Shown here piece by piece: positions 16,669 to 24,929 of a DNA stretch of 33,911 nucleotides. Under the pieces are notes generated by a model. It worked only from the letters and a program-made list of their open reading frames with translations, was not told where the DNA came from and ran no database searches. This stretch comes from Candidatus Omnitrophota bacterium. GTDB taxonomy: Bacteria > Omnitrophota > Gorgyraeia > Velamenicoccales > Velamenicoccaceae. Positions within the stretch are counted from its first letter, which is position 1; each line of letters begins with the position of its first letter. The stretch spans positions 1 to 33,911 of the forward strand of contig JAGVOQ010000054.1 in NCBI GenBank assembly GCA_020052645.1. The letters run 5' to 3'. Both the position numbers and the translations under genes were made by a program.

Positions 16669-18932
16669 GTTTTTTTAAGAAAATAAATAAAGCAGGCGTT
16701 TGCGATCTTTATAAAATATAACAGAAATACTGTGGTGATGATGCCGCAGCTTGGGATGAGCATTAAAGGGGTCAAAAGCGCGCCTAAGCAGGCGCCCAAG
16801 AGATCAAGAGAATATAGTTGGCCGGCGATCGATGAGCTTTTAGAGATCGCCGGTTTTTTATTAATCTGGTTGAATATTTCACAGACTAAGGGAATTTCAA
16901 GGCCAACCAGAATTCCTAACGAGATGCTGAGGAGAGAAAATAGCCACGCAAGTGATTGGAGTGATAGGGTGTTTTTTGAAAAGATGATGATGGCGCCGCA
17001 TAAAAGCGCTGCGGTTGTCGCCAGGATTGCGTCAATTTTGGCGATATTTTTTGTTGAACTCAAGAGTTTTATTTTTTTTGACGCAAGGATTGCTCCCAGT
17101 GAAGTGCCAACCATAAAGCTTGTGGTGAGTATTGCCACCCATTTAAAAAGATACCCCAGCAGGCTTTGAAAAAGAAAGAGTGTTGTTATCTGCATGGACA
17201 TCGTAAATATTCCGGTTGAAAATACAGTGAATCGTAATGCAAGAGCGTTGCGATTTTTTCTCATTACAAAGATCCAAAAGATGAGAAGTAACCCTGCCAA
17301 ACCTGCAAAGATATAGACACTCTTTATTTTCTCAATTTTTTCAAAAACGTTCGCCATTTTTTTGGAATGTTGAACGTAGTAAACTCTTAAAGCCTTGTAA
17401 AGGCCATTGGGCCACAAGTCTTGATTTAAGCGGCTTCTTGCAAGCGTATTTTTTATCGAGCTAGAAAACCATTCTCTTGCGACAGGGTCGAGCCGTAATT
17501 TCAGGTATTCGGGGTTGATGAGATAGGTTTTTAATTGAAAATTAGAAAGATTGCGCGTCATTTTATCAACGCTCAAGTCGATGTTTGTATTCGAAGCGAT
17601 AAATAAGTTAAAGCCATCGCCGGGGATAACAACAATTTCAGGATAAATGCTTTTAAGCGTCTTGAACAACGAAGCATTAATATCTTTGAGTTCTTTGTTC
17701 AATGCGCTTAAAGAGCCCCAGGTTTTAAAGACTGCGATGCCGTTAGGTTTAAGTATATTTTTGACCTCGTTGAAAAATTCTTGAGTGGCATAGCGGTTTA
17801 AGACCAAAGACGTGGGTAAGGCTGTGTTAACAAATACGCAGTCGAATTTTTCTTTTGATCTTTTTACAAAATTTCTCGCATCCTGAGTTTCGATATGGAC
17901 GCGCGGATTTTTCAGTTCATGCTGGAGCGTTGCGTCATTGATATGGCTCAATGTTTTGATCAGGATCGGGTCGATTTCAGCATAAATGATTTTTTGAGGT
18001 TGATATTTAAGAGCTTCTGTCAATGGGCCGCCGAACGCATTGCCGATAAAGAGGATATTGTCTACGCGGTCTCTCGTCAAAAGCGGAAGATGGATGAAGT
18101 CTTGTGTAAAATATGCTTCACTGTTAGGGATGCTCGCTAAAGGAAGCCCGTCGTAAAAAAGCGTGTATTGATTTAAAATGTGCCCGACGACGATATTGCC
18201 GTAAAGAGAGTTTTCGTAGCTTGCGATATTTTTTTCTTTCCATTCTTGTTCCAGGGTTGCTTTTTGGATCGGTAGAGAATATTTAAAAGAGACGGCAAAC
18301 AATACGGATAAGACGAGAGGGGCAATTTTAAAAGCTAACCGTTTGTCTTCTATGGTGAGCCCGAAGGCGGCGAGGCTTGAAAAAATACTTACCAAGAAAG
18401 CGATCTGAAAAGAATTTAAAGAACCCAAAAAAAAGAATGTAAAAAGAATTCCTCCGGTGATGATTCCCAGCGATTCGAATAGATAAAACTTGGCCATAGG
18501 CGCTTTGTTTTCTTTAATATTCTCGGATAAGAGTTGAACGCCGCACGTGAATAGGGCTCCGTCAAAACAGCCCAAAAAACCTAAAGCTGAAATTGTGATG
18601 CCGATGAGAGAGCCAAGGCTGAGCATTTCTGTTGGAGCAACATTTAAGAAGGTGTGGCTCAAGCGTATGAGGAAGATGGCAAAAGGAAAATAGATGATTG
18701 AGAGGATTTGAAACAAAACAAAAAGCCTTAAGGTATTTTTATAAAACTTACCAAAAAATGAAGCCAGGATGCTTCCTGCGGCGCCTCCTAAGAGCCAGAG
18801 ACAAAGAATAAGGCCTACGGTTAATTCATTTCCATGAAAAATGACAAGGAGTTCTCTTAAGAGAAGGCTCTGGATGATAATGGAAGAGAAGCCTTTGAGG
18901 ATGAGATTGAAGACGAGCCATGTTTTCGTCAT
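16665..18932 (-). CDS. Membrane protein with fused spermidine-synthase-like domain
   Basis: This 755-residue protein combines membrane helices with a Rossmann-type aminopropyltransferase-like domain, an arrangement seen in fused MFS/spermidine synthase proteins. About six helices occupy residues 1-225, then a soluble domain (about 240-470) holds YGNIVVGHI, the SAM-site-like ILFIGNAFGGPLTEAL, IIYAEIDPILIKTL and FDCVFVNTALPTSL; roughly seven further helices follow from 535. The usual GGGDG motif reads IGNAFGG and the acidic DLDP-type turn is AEIDP. Whether it makes a polyamine is uncertain. It is the only clear minus-strand gene. No SD precedes its ATG, so it may be leaderless or poorly translated. 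It converges with the DUF502 gene. Confidence 0.88.
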   Translation of the reverse strand: MTKTWLVFNLILKGFSSIIIQSLLLRELLVIFHGNELTVGLILCLWLLGGAAGSILASFFGKFYKNTLRLFVLFQILSIIYFPFAIFLIRLSHTFLNVAPTEMLSLGSLIGITISALGFLGCFDGALFTCGVQLLSENIKENKAPMAKFYLFESLGIITGGILFTFFFLGSLNSFQIAFLVSIFSSLAAFGLTIEDKRLAFKIAPLVLSVLFAVSFKYSLPIQKATLEQEWKEKNIASYENSLYGNIVVGHILNQYTLFYDGLPLASIPNSEAYFTQDFIHLPLLTRDRVDNILFIGNAFGGPLTEALKYQPQKIIYAEIDPILIKTLSHINDATLQHELKNPRVHIETQDARNFVKRSKEKFDCVFVNTALPTSLVLNRYATQEFFNEVKNILKPNGIAVFKTWGSLSALNKELKDINASLFKTLKSIYPEIVVIPGDGFNLFIASNTNIDLSVDKMTRNLSNFQLKTYLINPEYLKLRLDPVAREWFSSSIKNTLARSRLNQDLWPNGLYKALRVYYVQHSKKMANVFEKIEKIKSVYIFAGLAGLLLIFWIFVMRKNRNALALRFTVFSTGIFTMSMQITTLFLFQSLLGYLFKWVAILTTSFMVGTSLGAILASKKIKLLSSTKNIAKIDAILATTAALLCGAIIIFSKNTLSLQSLAWLFSLLSISLGILVGLEIPLVCEIFNQINKKPAISKSSSIAGQLYSLDLLGACLGALLTPLMLIPSCGIITTVFLLYFIKIANACFIYFLKKT

Positions 18933-19011
18933 AACAGTTGTATTTTAACATAAAAATATTGCTTGAAGATAGAAAAAGGAGGAGTAAAGTAAAAAAACTG
19001 GTTGAAAGGGT

Positions 19012-19117
19012 CGAGGTCGGACCTCGGCTCCGATTGGCGAGGTCCGACCTCGAATCTAAGATCAGACCTTGAATCTAGGATCAAAGTTTTTCTAAAAAAA
19101 TCTTTAGAAAAACTTTG
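19012..19117. repeat. Pair of perfect hairpins with 19-nt direct repeats
   Basis: CGAGGTCGGACCTCG (19012-19026) and CGAGGTCCGACCTCG (19038-19052) are perfect complements, and each arm is nearly palindromic. Next come two 19-nt near-identical direct units starting at about 19046 and 19065 (gacctcgaatctaagatca and gaccttgaatctaggatca). Then CAAAGTTTTTCTAAA (19082-19096) pairs perfectly with TTTAGAAAAACTTTG (19103-19117). AAACTGGTT flanks the whole set on both sides. It could end the transcripts of flanking genes; no T tract follows. Confidence 0.75.
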
Positions 19118-19183
19118 ACAAACTGGTTTTCAAGAGTAGAATGTGGGACAGAAAGAAAAAATCATTTAAGGAGAGCAAAGAAA

Positions 19184-19270
19184 ATGGGAAAAGGAAGACG
19201 TAAAAGACTAGGCAAGTTGAACTGGCGCTCAAAAAAAGCGAATCACGGATCCAAACCGAATAAAGGTTAA
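19184..19270 (+). CDS. 28-residue basic peptide, ribosomal protein Thx-like
   Basis: This is a very short gene. The product has 28 residues, begins MGKGRRKRLGK and ends SKPNKG, with about ten Lys/Arg and no acidic residues. It resembles the 30S protein Thx (plant PSRP4), which starts MGKGDRR and has GK and a basic RP tail within 26-27 residues; the match in the middle is loose. The SD aaggag (19168-19173) sits 10 nt before ATG 19184. It stands alone between repeat hairpins and the nrdJ control region. Gene status rests on the SD, the composition and the clean stop. Thx identity is a suggestion, not a certainty. Confidence 0.58.
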   Translation: MGKGRRKRLGKLNWRSKKANHGSKPNKG

Positions 19271-19410
19271 ATTTTAAAATATAAATTTTTCATTTCATTT
19301 TTTTATTTTAAAAAGAGATTCACGCAATGTTAGTTCACCAAACCTCACTCCAGAAATACCGTTCATCATAAAAAAAGTGTTTTTTGACCACGGGGGAGTT
19401 TTTTCTTTTT
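19271..19410. other. AT-rich gap upstream of the nrdJ control region
   Basis: No gene is seen. The segment is strongly A/T rich with homopolymer runs. It probably carries the end of the upstream small gene and upstream promoter sequence of nrdJ. Confidence 0.4.
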
Positions 19411-19457
19411 TATCAAAATATAGTGGTTTTTCCGTTATAAAACCCTATATATTGTGT
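19411..19457 (+). promoter_or_regulatory. Pair of NrdR boxes
   Basis: Box 2 at 19442-19457 is ACCCTATATATTGTGT, 15 of 16 matches to the NrdR consensus ACACWATATMTWGTGT. Box 1 at 19411-19426 is weaker (about 11 of 16), with CAAAATATAGTG intact. The starts are 31 bp apart with a 15-bp gap, the usual helical spacing for NrdR pairs. They lie just upstream of the -35 element. NrdR is an ATP-cone repressor of ribonucleotide reductase genes; its gene is not in the window. Confidence 0.85.
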
Positions 19458-19465
19458 TTTTTTAG

Positions 19466-19494
19466 TTGACAAGTATTTCGTTAAAGAGTATATT
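19466..19494 (+). promoter_or_regulatory. Sigma-70 type promoter of nrdJ
   Basis: TTGACA at 19466-19471 and TATATT at 19489-19494 are separated by 17 bp, an almost ideal housekeeping promoter. Transcription would begin near 19501, giving a leader of about 55 nt. The NrdR boxes end 8 bp upstream. Confidence 0.85.
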
Positions 19495-19555
19495 TTAAAC
19501 GGTCTTATAAAAGAAAAATTTATTCTCTATCTGCTTTTTAGGAAAGGAGCAATTC

Positions 19556-21868
19556 ATGGCGTTGAAGCTGTCCGAAAATTCCCTCCGGGTTCTTGAAAAA
19601 CGCTACCTTAAAAAAGACGAAAATGGCAAAGTGGTAGAAACTCCGCGCGAGATGTTTGAGCGCGTGGCTAAAGCTATTGCCAGCGCTGATCGCATTTACA
19701 AGAAGAGCGAAGAAGAGATTGCCTTATTGGAAAAATACTTCTTTGAGATGATGAGTGGGCTGGAATTTATGCCTAATTCGCCTACGCTTATGAATGCCGG
19801 CCGCGAGCTTTCTCAGTTGTCTGCTTGTTTTGTCTTACCTATAGATGATTCTATGGACAGTATTTTTGACAGCATCAAATCAACCGCGCTTATTCATAAA
19901 TCCGGTGGCGGCACGGGTTTTTCTTTCTCACGTCTTCGCCCCAAATCGAGCACCGTACGCTCAACAGGCGGCATTGCTTCAGGCCCGATTTCATTCATGA
20001 AGGTTTTTGACGCAGCAACGCAAGCGGTTAAGCAGGGCGGCACACGCAGAGGCGCTAACATGGGTATTTTGCGCGTGGACCATCCGGATATCCTCGATTT
20101 TATTTCCTGCAAAGAAAACGACAAAGAGATCAATAATTTTAATATTTCGGTCGCGGTTACTGAAGATTTTATGCGTCGCGCCATTAAGAACGAAGAATAT
20201 GATTTGATCATGCCGAATAACGGCAAGGCTGTTAAAAAGCTCAACGCGCGCATGGTTTTTGATCAGATGGTCAAGATGGCGCATAAGAACGGCGAACCTG
20301 GCATCATTTTTATTGATCGCATTAATAATAACAATCCCACGCCTAAATTAGGTAAGATCGAAAGCACCAATCCTTGCGGAGAGCAGCCGCTCTTACCTTA
20401 TGAAAGCTGCAACCTCGGTTCCATTAATCTTTACGCTCTTTTAAAAGACGTTAATGGTAGATTAGAGATTGATTGGGATAATGTAAGACGCATCACTCAT
20501 TTGGCTGTTCACTTTTTGGATAACGTGATTGAGGTTAATAAATATCCGTTACCTGAGATTGACAAAATGACCAGGCAGACGCGTAAGGTTGGCTTGGGTG
20601 TTATGGGATGGGCCAGCGCGTTAGCAAAGATGATGATCGCCTATGATTCCGAAGAGGCACTTCAGTTGGCGGATAAGGTTATGTCGTTTATTATGAATGA
20701 AGCCAGAAAAGAATCTGTTAATCTGGCCAAAGAGCGTGGCACATTTCCCGCGTTCAAAGAAAGTATTTACGATAAAGAGGGCGGCTTAAAGTTAAGAAAT
20801 GCCACCTTAACCACCATTGCGCCCACAGGCACGATTAGCATTATCGCAGGGCCTTGTTCATCTGGTATTGAGCCTATGTTTGCGATCTCTTATATCCGCG
20901 CTAACGTCCTTGATAACGATAAGATGGTTGAGGTTGAGCCGGCGTTCAAAGAGGTCATGGAGGAGCGCGGTCTTTATACGCGCAAGCTCATGGAAAAAAT
21001 CGCAGAGCACGGCACGCTTCAGAGTGTCGAAGACGTCCCTGAAGATATCAGAAAAGTATTTGTTGCTGCGCATGACATAACTCCTGAGTGGCACATTAAG
21101 ATGCAGGCGGTTTTTCAGAAATACACGGATAATGCGGTGTCTAAGACTGTTAATTTTCATCAGGATGCATCCATTGAAGACGTACGCGAAGTGTATCTAT
21201 TGGCTTATGAATTAGGTTGTAAGGGCGTTACTATTTACCGCGACAAGAGTCGTGATGAGCAGGTCTTAAGCGTTGGTACAAAAGATACGACAAAACAGAC
21301 GAATACAAACGTGGCCGCTGCGCAGATGGCTGGTAAACTCCAGCCGCGCCCGCGTCCTGAAGTTGTTAACGGAACGACCACCAAGGTTTCAACAGGTTGC
21401 GGGAATCTTTATGTTACGATCAATACCGATGAATCCAACCGGCCTTTTGAAGTTTTTACTTCGATGGGTAAAGCCGGCGGCTGCGCAGGTTCACAGCTGG
21501 AAGCTATCGGCCGCCTTGTGTCATTGGCATTTCGCGCAGGCGTTGATGTTAAAGTCATTGTTGAGCAGTTGCGCAGCATTCGTTGTCCGTCACCATCATG
21601 GGAAAAAGGTTCAAGGATTTTCTCTTGCGCTGATGCCATCGCGCGCGTGATTGAGCGCCGTTTGATTCAGGCAAAAGTTGAAGATAAGATCGCTGCTGAA
21701 GTCGCTGCTGTTAAAGAAGATCTTTTAAGTCAGGTTTCCAGAAGCGAAGAGCAGCTAGAAGACCATATCACCGGAAATATCGTTGGCGTCTGTCCTGATT
21801 GCGGCGGTGTTGTGCGTCATGAAGAAGGATGCGTGAAGTGCTCAGCATGCGGGTATACAAAATGCTGA
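19556..21868 (+). CDS. nrdJ: Adenosylcobalamin-dependent (class II) ribonucleotide reductase
   Basis: NrdJ reduces ribonucleotides with a B12-generated thiyl radical, independent of oxygen. The 770-residue protein has the redox cysteine pair C91 (SACFVLP) and C285 (YESCNLGS), the radical cysteine C274 with N272 and E276 in NPCGE, and the phosphate-binding [10 protein letters not shown]. The C-terminal part holds a TSCPD-type domain ([14 protein letters not shown]) and ends in a zinc-ribbon-like CPDCGG...[12 protein letters not shown] that also supplies terminal cysteines for re-reduction. No N-terminal ATP-cone is present. SD aaaggag precedes ATG 19556. It is controlled by a strong promoter with NrdR boxes and ended by a clear terminator, so it is a one-gene unit. 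Confidence 0.97.
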   Translation: MALKLSENSLRVLEKRYLKKDENGKVVETPREMFERVAKAIASADRIYKKSEEEIALLEKYFFEMMSGLEFMPNSPTLMNAGRELSQLSACFVLPIDDSMDSIFDSIKSTALIHKSGGGTGFSFSRLRPKSSTVRSTGGIASGPISFMKVFDAATQAVKQGGTRRGANMGILRVDHPDILDFISCKENDKEINNFNISVAVTEDFMRRAIKNEEYDLIMPNNGKAVKKLNARMVFDQMVKMAHKNGEPGIIFIDRINNNNPTPKLGKIESTNPCGEQPLLPYESCNLGSINLYALLKDVNGRLEIDWDNVRRITHLAVHFLDNVIEVNKYPLPEIDKMTRQTRKVGLGVMGWASALAKMMIAYDSEEALQLADKVMSFIMNEARKESVNLAKERGTFPAFKESIYDKEGGLKLRNATLTTIAPTGTISIIAGPCSSGIEPMFAISYIRANVLDNDKMVEVEPAFKEVMEERGLYTRKLMEKIAEHGTLQSVEDVPEDIRKVFVAAHDITPEWHIKMQAVFQKYTDNAVSKTVNFHQDASIEDVREVYLLAYELGCKGVTIYRDKSRDEQVLSVGTKDTTKQTNTNVAAAQMAGKLQPRPRPEVVNGTTTKVSTGCGNLYVTINTDESNRPFEVFTSMGKAGGCAGSQLEAIGRLVSLAFRAGVDVKVIVEQLRSIRCPSPSWEKGSRIFSCADAIARVIERRLIQAKVEDKIAAEVAAVKEDLLSQVSRSEEQLEDHITGNIVGVCPDCGGVVRHEEGCVKCSACGYTKC

Positions 21869-21890
21869 AATACTCTAAATGCTAAAATCG

Positions 21891-21920
21891 AAAGGCCTCG
21901 CTAAAATGCGAGGCCTTTTT
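21891..21920 (+). terminator. Rho-independent terminator of nrdJ
   Basis: AAAGGCCTCGC (21891-21901) pairs perfectly with GCGAGGCCTTT (21908-21918) around TAAAAT and runs into TTTTTAT. It lies 23 nt after the stop codon. Confidence 0.93.
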
Positions 21921-22054
21921 ATTGGAAAGAAAGGTCAGTATTTTATAATTGATAAACGATGGGAGATTGAAGATAGAATGGTGAAAAAAGAGCGAGGATG
22001 AAAGAGGATTACAACTGAAGGAACAAATAAAATTTTTTTGAAGTGAGATTTGAT

Positions 22055-22888
22055 ATGTCTAATGAAGATAATGAAATTTTGGAAGCAAGCAAAATGGCAA
22101 AGATAGCCCGTGGTGCTCTACAGGTTGCTAGTGGTCTTGCTCCTTTCCTTGGAGGTTTTCTTTCTGCGATCGCTGGAGCATGGTCAGAGAAAGATCAAGA
22201 CAAAGTTAATCGTTTTTTTGCTTACTGGATGAGGATGATGCAAGATGAGTTTAAAGAAAAAGAAAAAACAGTTGCTGAGGTAATGGCGCGCTTGGATTTG
22301 CAAGATGAAAAAATATCAAAACGACTTGAAAGCAATGAGTATCAATCGCTAATACGTAAGACATTCCGAGAGTGGGGTGGAGCAGAGAGTGAAGAAAAGC
22401 GTGTATTGATTCGTAATATATTGGTAAACGCTGCTTCTGCCGATATAACGAGTGACGACGTTATTCGACTATTTCTTGATTGGATCAAAAGTTATTCTGA
22501 ACTTCATTTTCACGTTATTGGCGCAATCTATAATGCTAGCGGCATTACACGTAGGGGAATATGGCAGAAAATTGGAAAGGGTGTCGTGCGAGAAGATTCA
22601 GCTGATGCTGATTTATATAAGTTGTTAATTCGTGATCTTAGCACCGGTGGTGTAATTAGACAGCATCGTGAGACGGATTATTACGGAAACTTTATAAAAA
22701 AGCCTAGCAATAAAGGAAAAATGGGCGGTTTTGAAACAATGAAATCGGCATTTGATGATGAGGAGGAATACGAATTAACGCAAATAGGTAAGCAATTTGT
22801 TCATTATGCCATGACGGAATTGCCGCCGAAAATAGAATTTCATGAAGCAAAGAGTTCGGACCAGGAATCAGGTAAAGTTCCAGAATAA
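22055..22888 (+). CDS. Conserved-looking unknown protein with a Gly/Ala-rich hydrophobic helix
   Basis: The family is not named with confidence. The 277-residue product (from ATG 22055; GTG 22043 is an alternative) has a hydrophobic, glycine-rich stretch near 26-43 (ASGLAPFLGGFLSAIAGAW), then a charged helical region with EKEKTVAEVMARLDLQDEKI, then SEEKRVLIRNILVNAASA and, near 170, SGITRRGIWQKIGKG, which resembles a winged-helix segment. A membrane-active or membrane-sensing N-terminus joined to a regulatory C-terminal part is possible. It is the first of three AT-rich orphan genes between nrdJ and the smr gene, and the group may be laterally acquired. The SD is weak (gaagtgag). No function is claimed. 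Confidence 0.75.
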   Translation: MSNEDNEILEASKMAKIARGALQVASGLAPFLGGFLSAIAGAWSEKDQDKVNRFFAYWMRMMQDEFKEKEKTVAEVMARLDLQDEKISKRLESNEYQSLIRKTFREWGGAESEEKRVLIRNILVNAASADITSDDVIRLFLDWIKSYSELHFHVIGAIYNASGITRRGIWQKIGKGVVREDSADADLYKLLIRDLSTGGVIRQHRETDYYGNFIKKPSNKGKMGGFETMKSAFDDEEEYELTQIGKQFVHYAMTELPPKIEFHEAKSSDQESGKVPE

Positions 22889-23017
22889 TTTAAATTTGAA
22901 AAAAGAGAGAACTTGTAAGGCGCTTCATGTAACTTTCTTTTTAAGTATTGAGTTAAGAATAAACTTTTCAATTTTCTAATGTATGACATTGCGACTTTTT
23001 AAAAAAGGAGCAATATT

Positions 23018-24001
23018 ATGTTTGGAAAAAACATGAAGTGGTGGATAAAGATCTTAGTTGGCAGCGGAGGTCTCATAGTTTTAGCAATAACGATTGTGCA
23101 GATGATTTGTGCTAAGCCACCTCAGGCATCTTCTGTGCATGGGATGGTTGGATGCAATGTTTCTGCGAGAGATATATTTTTTAATGAGAATCTAGATGCC
23201 GAACCAAAGAATAAATTTAGAATATTTAGGTCTAAATCAAAAGAGTTTGTTCCGACAGCGTCTGTGCAAGAGGTTTTTAGTAGCCGAGATTTTTTTGAAA
23301 GTGGTTATGGAAATTTAGCGATCCTTCCAAAAGCTCAGACTCGTTCATCTGCGTTGAAAACAGATGCTTTTAGAATTTTGAAACCTGCTAATCAGCATAA
23401 AATCAAATTGTCTCATTTGCCGGTTTGGCTGCAATTTAGTCATTATTCTCCAGTTTCGAATAAAAAACCACGGCATTTAGGTATCTTTGTAGTCACTTTT
23501 GGGCATATGGGATCTGTGATGCCACTTGAAGTTTATAGAAATAAAAATTGGAAAAGACCTCAAAGTAAAACAAAACTAGGTGAATTTTCAGAAGTTGTGG
23601 GTTTGCCGTGGTCTGAGTTTTTTTCTTTTGTTCAAAAATATTCATCTACAGATGCGAAGTTGGCAGACGTAGATCAAGTAGTTAAAGGGCCTTGGCACGC
23701 TGTTCCAGGTGGAGGCGATAATTCTTCTTGGGATTATCGAGAATTTTGGAAATGGGCTGCAGAAAACTGTCAAAAAACTGCTAAGAATGTTTTGGACGCG
23801 AACTCCGATTTTGAAAATGCGAAGGTTTCTACACGCCTGATCCGTTTTACTCCTATTGCACAACCAGTCTCTAACTCACCTGTTGTTTTTGATATACGAT
23901 CATTTTCTAAAGAAGAGGGAGTGGCATTTGTTGCTATCTATTCATTAGAAGACTCGGGCCAGGATATCCGTCGTTGGTATTGGATAATTGATGAAGATTG
24001 A
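23018..24001 (+). CDS. Unknown membrane-anchored protein
   Basis: This unrecognised 327-residue protein has one N-terminal hydrophobic segment (about 9-29), so it is probably anchored with the rest outside the cytoplasm, or exported. The body has no repeats or clear catalytic motif; notable stretches are WLQFSHYSP, GPWHAVPGGGDNSSWDYREF and a C-terminal VAFVAIYSLEDSGQDIRRWYW that looks like beta structure. A good SD (aaggag 23005-23010) precedes ATG 23018. The next gene begins 15 nt after its stop, so the two form an operon. Base composition is more AT-rich than the housekeeping genes here, consistent with acquired DNA. Confidence 0.72.
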   Translation: MFGKNMKWWIKILVGSGGLIVLAITIVQMICAKPPQASSVHGMVGCNVSARDIFFNENLDAEPKNKFRIFRSKSKEFVPTASVQEVFSSRDFFESGYGNLAILPKAQTRSSALKTDAFRILKPANQHKIKLSHLPVWLQFSHYSPVSNKKPRHLGIFVVTFGHMGSVMPLEVYRNKNWKRPQSKTKLGEFSEVVGLPWSEFFSFVQKYSSTDAKLADVDQVVKGPWHAVPGGGDNSSWDYREFWKWAAENCQKTAKNVLDANSDFENAKVSTRLIRFTPIAQPVSNSPVVFDIRSFSKEEGVAFVAIYSLEDSGQDIRRWYWIIDED

Positions 24002-24016
24002 ACATGGGGAGTAAAA

Positions 24017-24484
24017 ATGTCTAATAAATCTTTAAAAGACTTTTTCTGTTGGCTAAGAGAATGGAGCGAGCTTATATCATTGTTCGTTGCTGTCATTATG
24101 CTTTGGTTTTTGTTTTGGCAGATAAAAGCAGCAACAAATGCTCAGATCGTTAATAATCTCATAACATTAAATCAACAAATGTATCCTTGCCAAAATTTTA
24201 ATAATATTCTTATGGATATTGCTAATGGAAAAAAGCTTTTAGAAAAAAACGGTGGAAAATATCTTCAATTTGAAATAGATAATTTTTTAGGTTATTTTGA
24301 AATGTTGGGGATTGTGGAGGAGAGAGGTTATTTGGATACAGAGATTATAGATGATATGTTTGGTTATGATGTCGAAAATATTTTAAAAAACAAAGAAATT
24401 CAGGCTTATATTAAGAATGATAAAAAAGCTACTTGGCCATTCTTGAAGCAGTTAGGTAAGAATATAGCTTTATATAATCGCTAA
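24017..24484 (+). CDS. Unknown single-helix membrane protein, DUF4760-like
   Basis: The 155-residue product has a short cytoplasmic N-terminus, one membrane helix (about 15-37, ISLFVAVIMLWFLFWQI) and a soluble helical domain. The pattern FLGYFEMLGIVEERGYLDTE then DDMFGYDVENIL recalls DUF4760-type proteins, whose function is unknown; this is from memory and needs a profile search. It lies 15 nt downstream of the preceding membrane-anchored gene with SD gggag before ATG 24017, so the products may act together. Codon use is AT-rich like its two upstream neighbours. No catalytic residues are evident. Confidence 0.7.
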   Translation: MSNKSLKDFFCWLREWSELISLFVAVIMLWFLFWQIKAATNAQIVNNLITLNQQMYPCQNFNNILMDIANGKKLLEKNGGKYLQFEIDNFLGYFEMLGIVEERGYLDTEIIDDMFGYDVENILKNKEIQAYIKNDKKATWPFLKQLGKNIALYNR

Positions 24485-24523
24485 GTTGAAGAATAAGTAA
24501 ACATTTTGTGTAAGCTTTTAATT

Positions 24524-24626
24524 TGTTGAACTCGTTAACTCGCAAAACTTTTTTCGGATTTCAGGCTTCTGTTTTCAGTCTTCAATTCTAAATTGTTCAT
24601 TGTTCATTTTTCATTGTTAATTGCTT
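24524..24626. repeat. Ten in-phase heptads ending at the smr start codon
   Basis: A short 9-nt type stretch (gttgaactcgttaactcgc) at 24524-24542 is followed from 24557 by ten uninterrupted 7-nt units: gatttca, ggcttct, gttttca, gtcttca, attctaa, attgttc, attgttc, atttttc, attgtta and attgctt. The last unit ends at 24626 and the ATG starts at 24627. No SD is visible. Confidence 0.88.
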
Positions 24627-24875
24627 ATGTCTAAACTTAAGCTCGATCTGCATGATATTTTTGACCAGGGAGATAAGATTGAGCAGGCGCTCAATGATAT
24701 TTTGCGGAAAGCTGTAGAAAAGAAGATCCGTCTGGTTGAAATCATCCCGGGCAAGGGCTCAGGCCAATTGAAAAAACGCGTGCTGCGTTTTTTGGATCAA
24801 AAACATATTCGCGCGATGTATCGGCGGCTTGAAAAAGACGACAAGAATTTCGGACGTATTTTTGTTCATTTATAA
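24627..24875 (+). CDS. Smr-domain protein
   Basis: This is a stand-alone Smr domain of 82 residues. The family signature is present as LDLHDIFDQG near the start and VEIIPGKGSGQLKKRVLRFL in the middle, equivalent to LDLHG and HGKGxG in MutS2 C-termini. Smr domains bind or nick nucleic acids, and recent work ties them to cleavage of mRNA at collided ribosomes. Here the usual HGKG is PGKG and LDLHG is LDLHD, so activity may differ. The start is ATG 24627, directly after ten heptad repeats; a TTG at 24621 is less likely. No partner gene is adjacent apart from a secreted protein downstream. Confidence 0.85.
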   Translation: MSKLKLDLHDIFDQGDKIEQALNDILRKAVEKKIRLVEIIPGKGSGQLKKRVLRFLDQKHIRAMYRRLEKDDKNFGRIFVHL

Positions 24876-24900
24876 AATTAATCGAAGAGCAGAAAGAAGC

Positions 24901-24919
24901 CATGGGTTTAAAGCCCGTG
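24901..24919. repeat. Small hairpin before the secreted protein gene
   Basis: CATGGG and CCCGTG pair with one wobble around TTTAAAG, 11 nt before ATG 24930. A related GC hairpin (CCGGGCT/AGCCCGG) lies at 27919-27935, also shortly before a gene and with the same flanking GCCAT. Confidence 0.5.
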
Positions 24920-24929
24920 AAGGTTCATT

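Noticed and set aside
16732-17169. Plus-strand ORF of 145 residues inside the minus-strand membrane gene
   Set aside because: It is a shadow of a gene with clear family motifs on the other strand.
24557-24626. CRISPR array
   Set aside because: The units are 7 nt, degenerate and contiguous, with no repeat-spacer pattern and no cas genes nearby.
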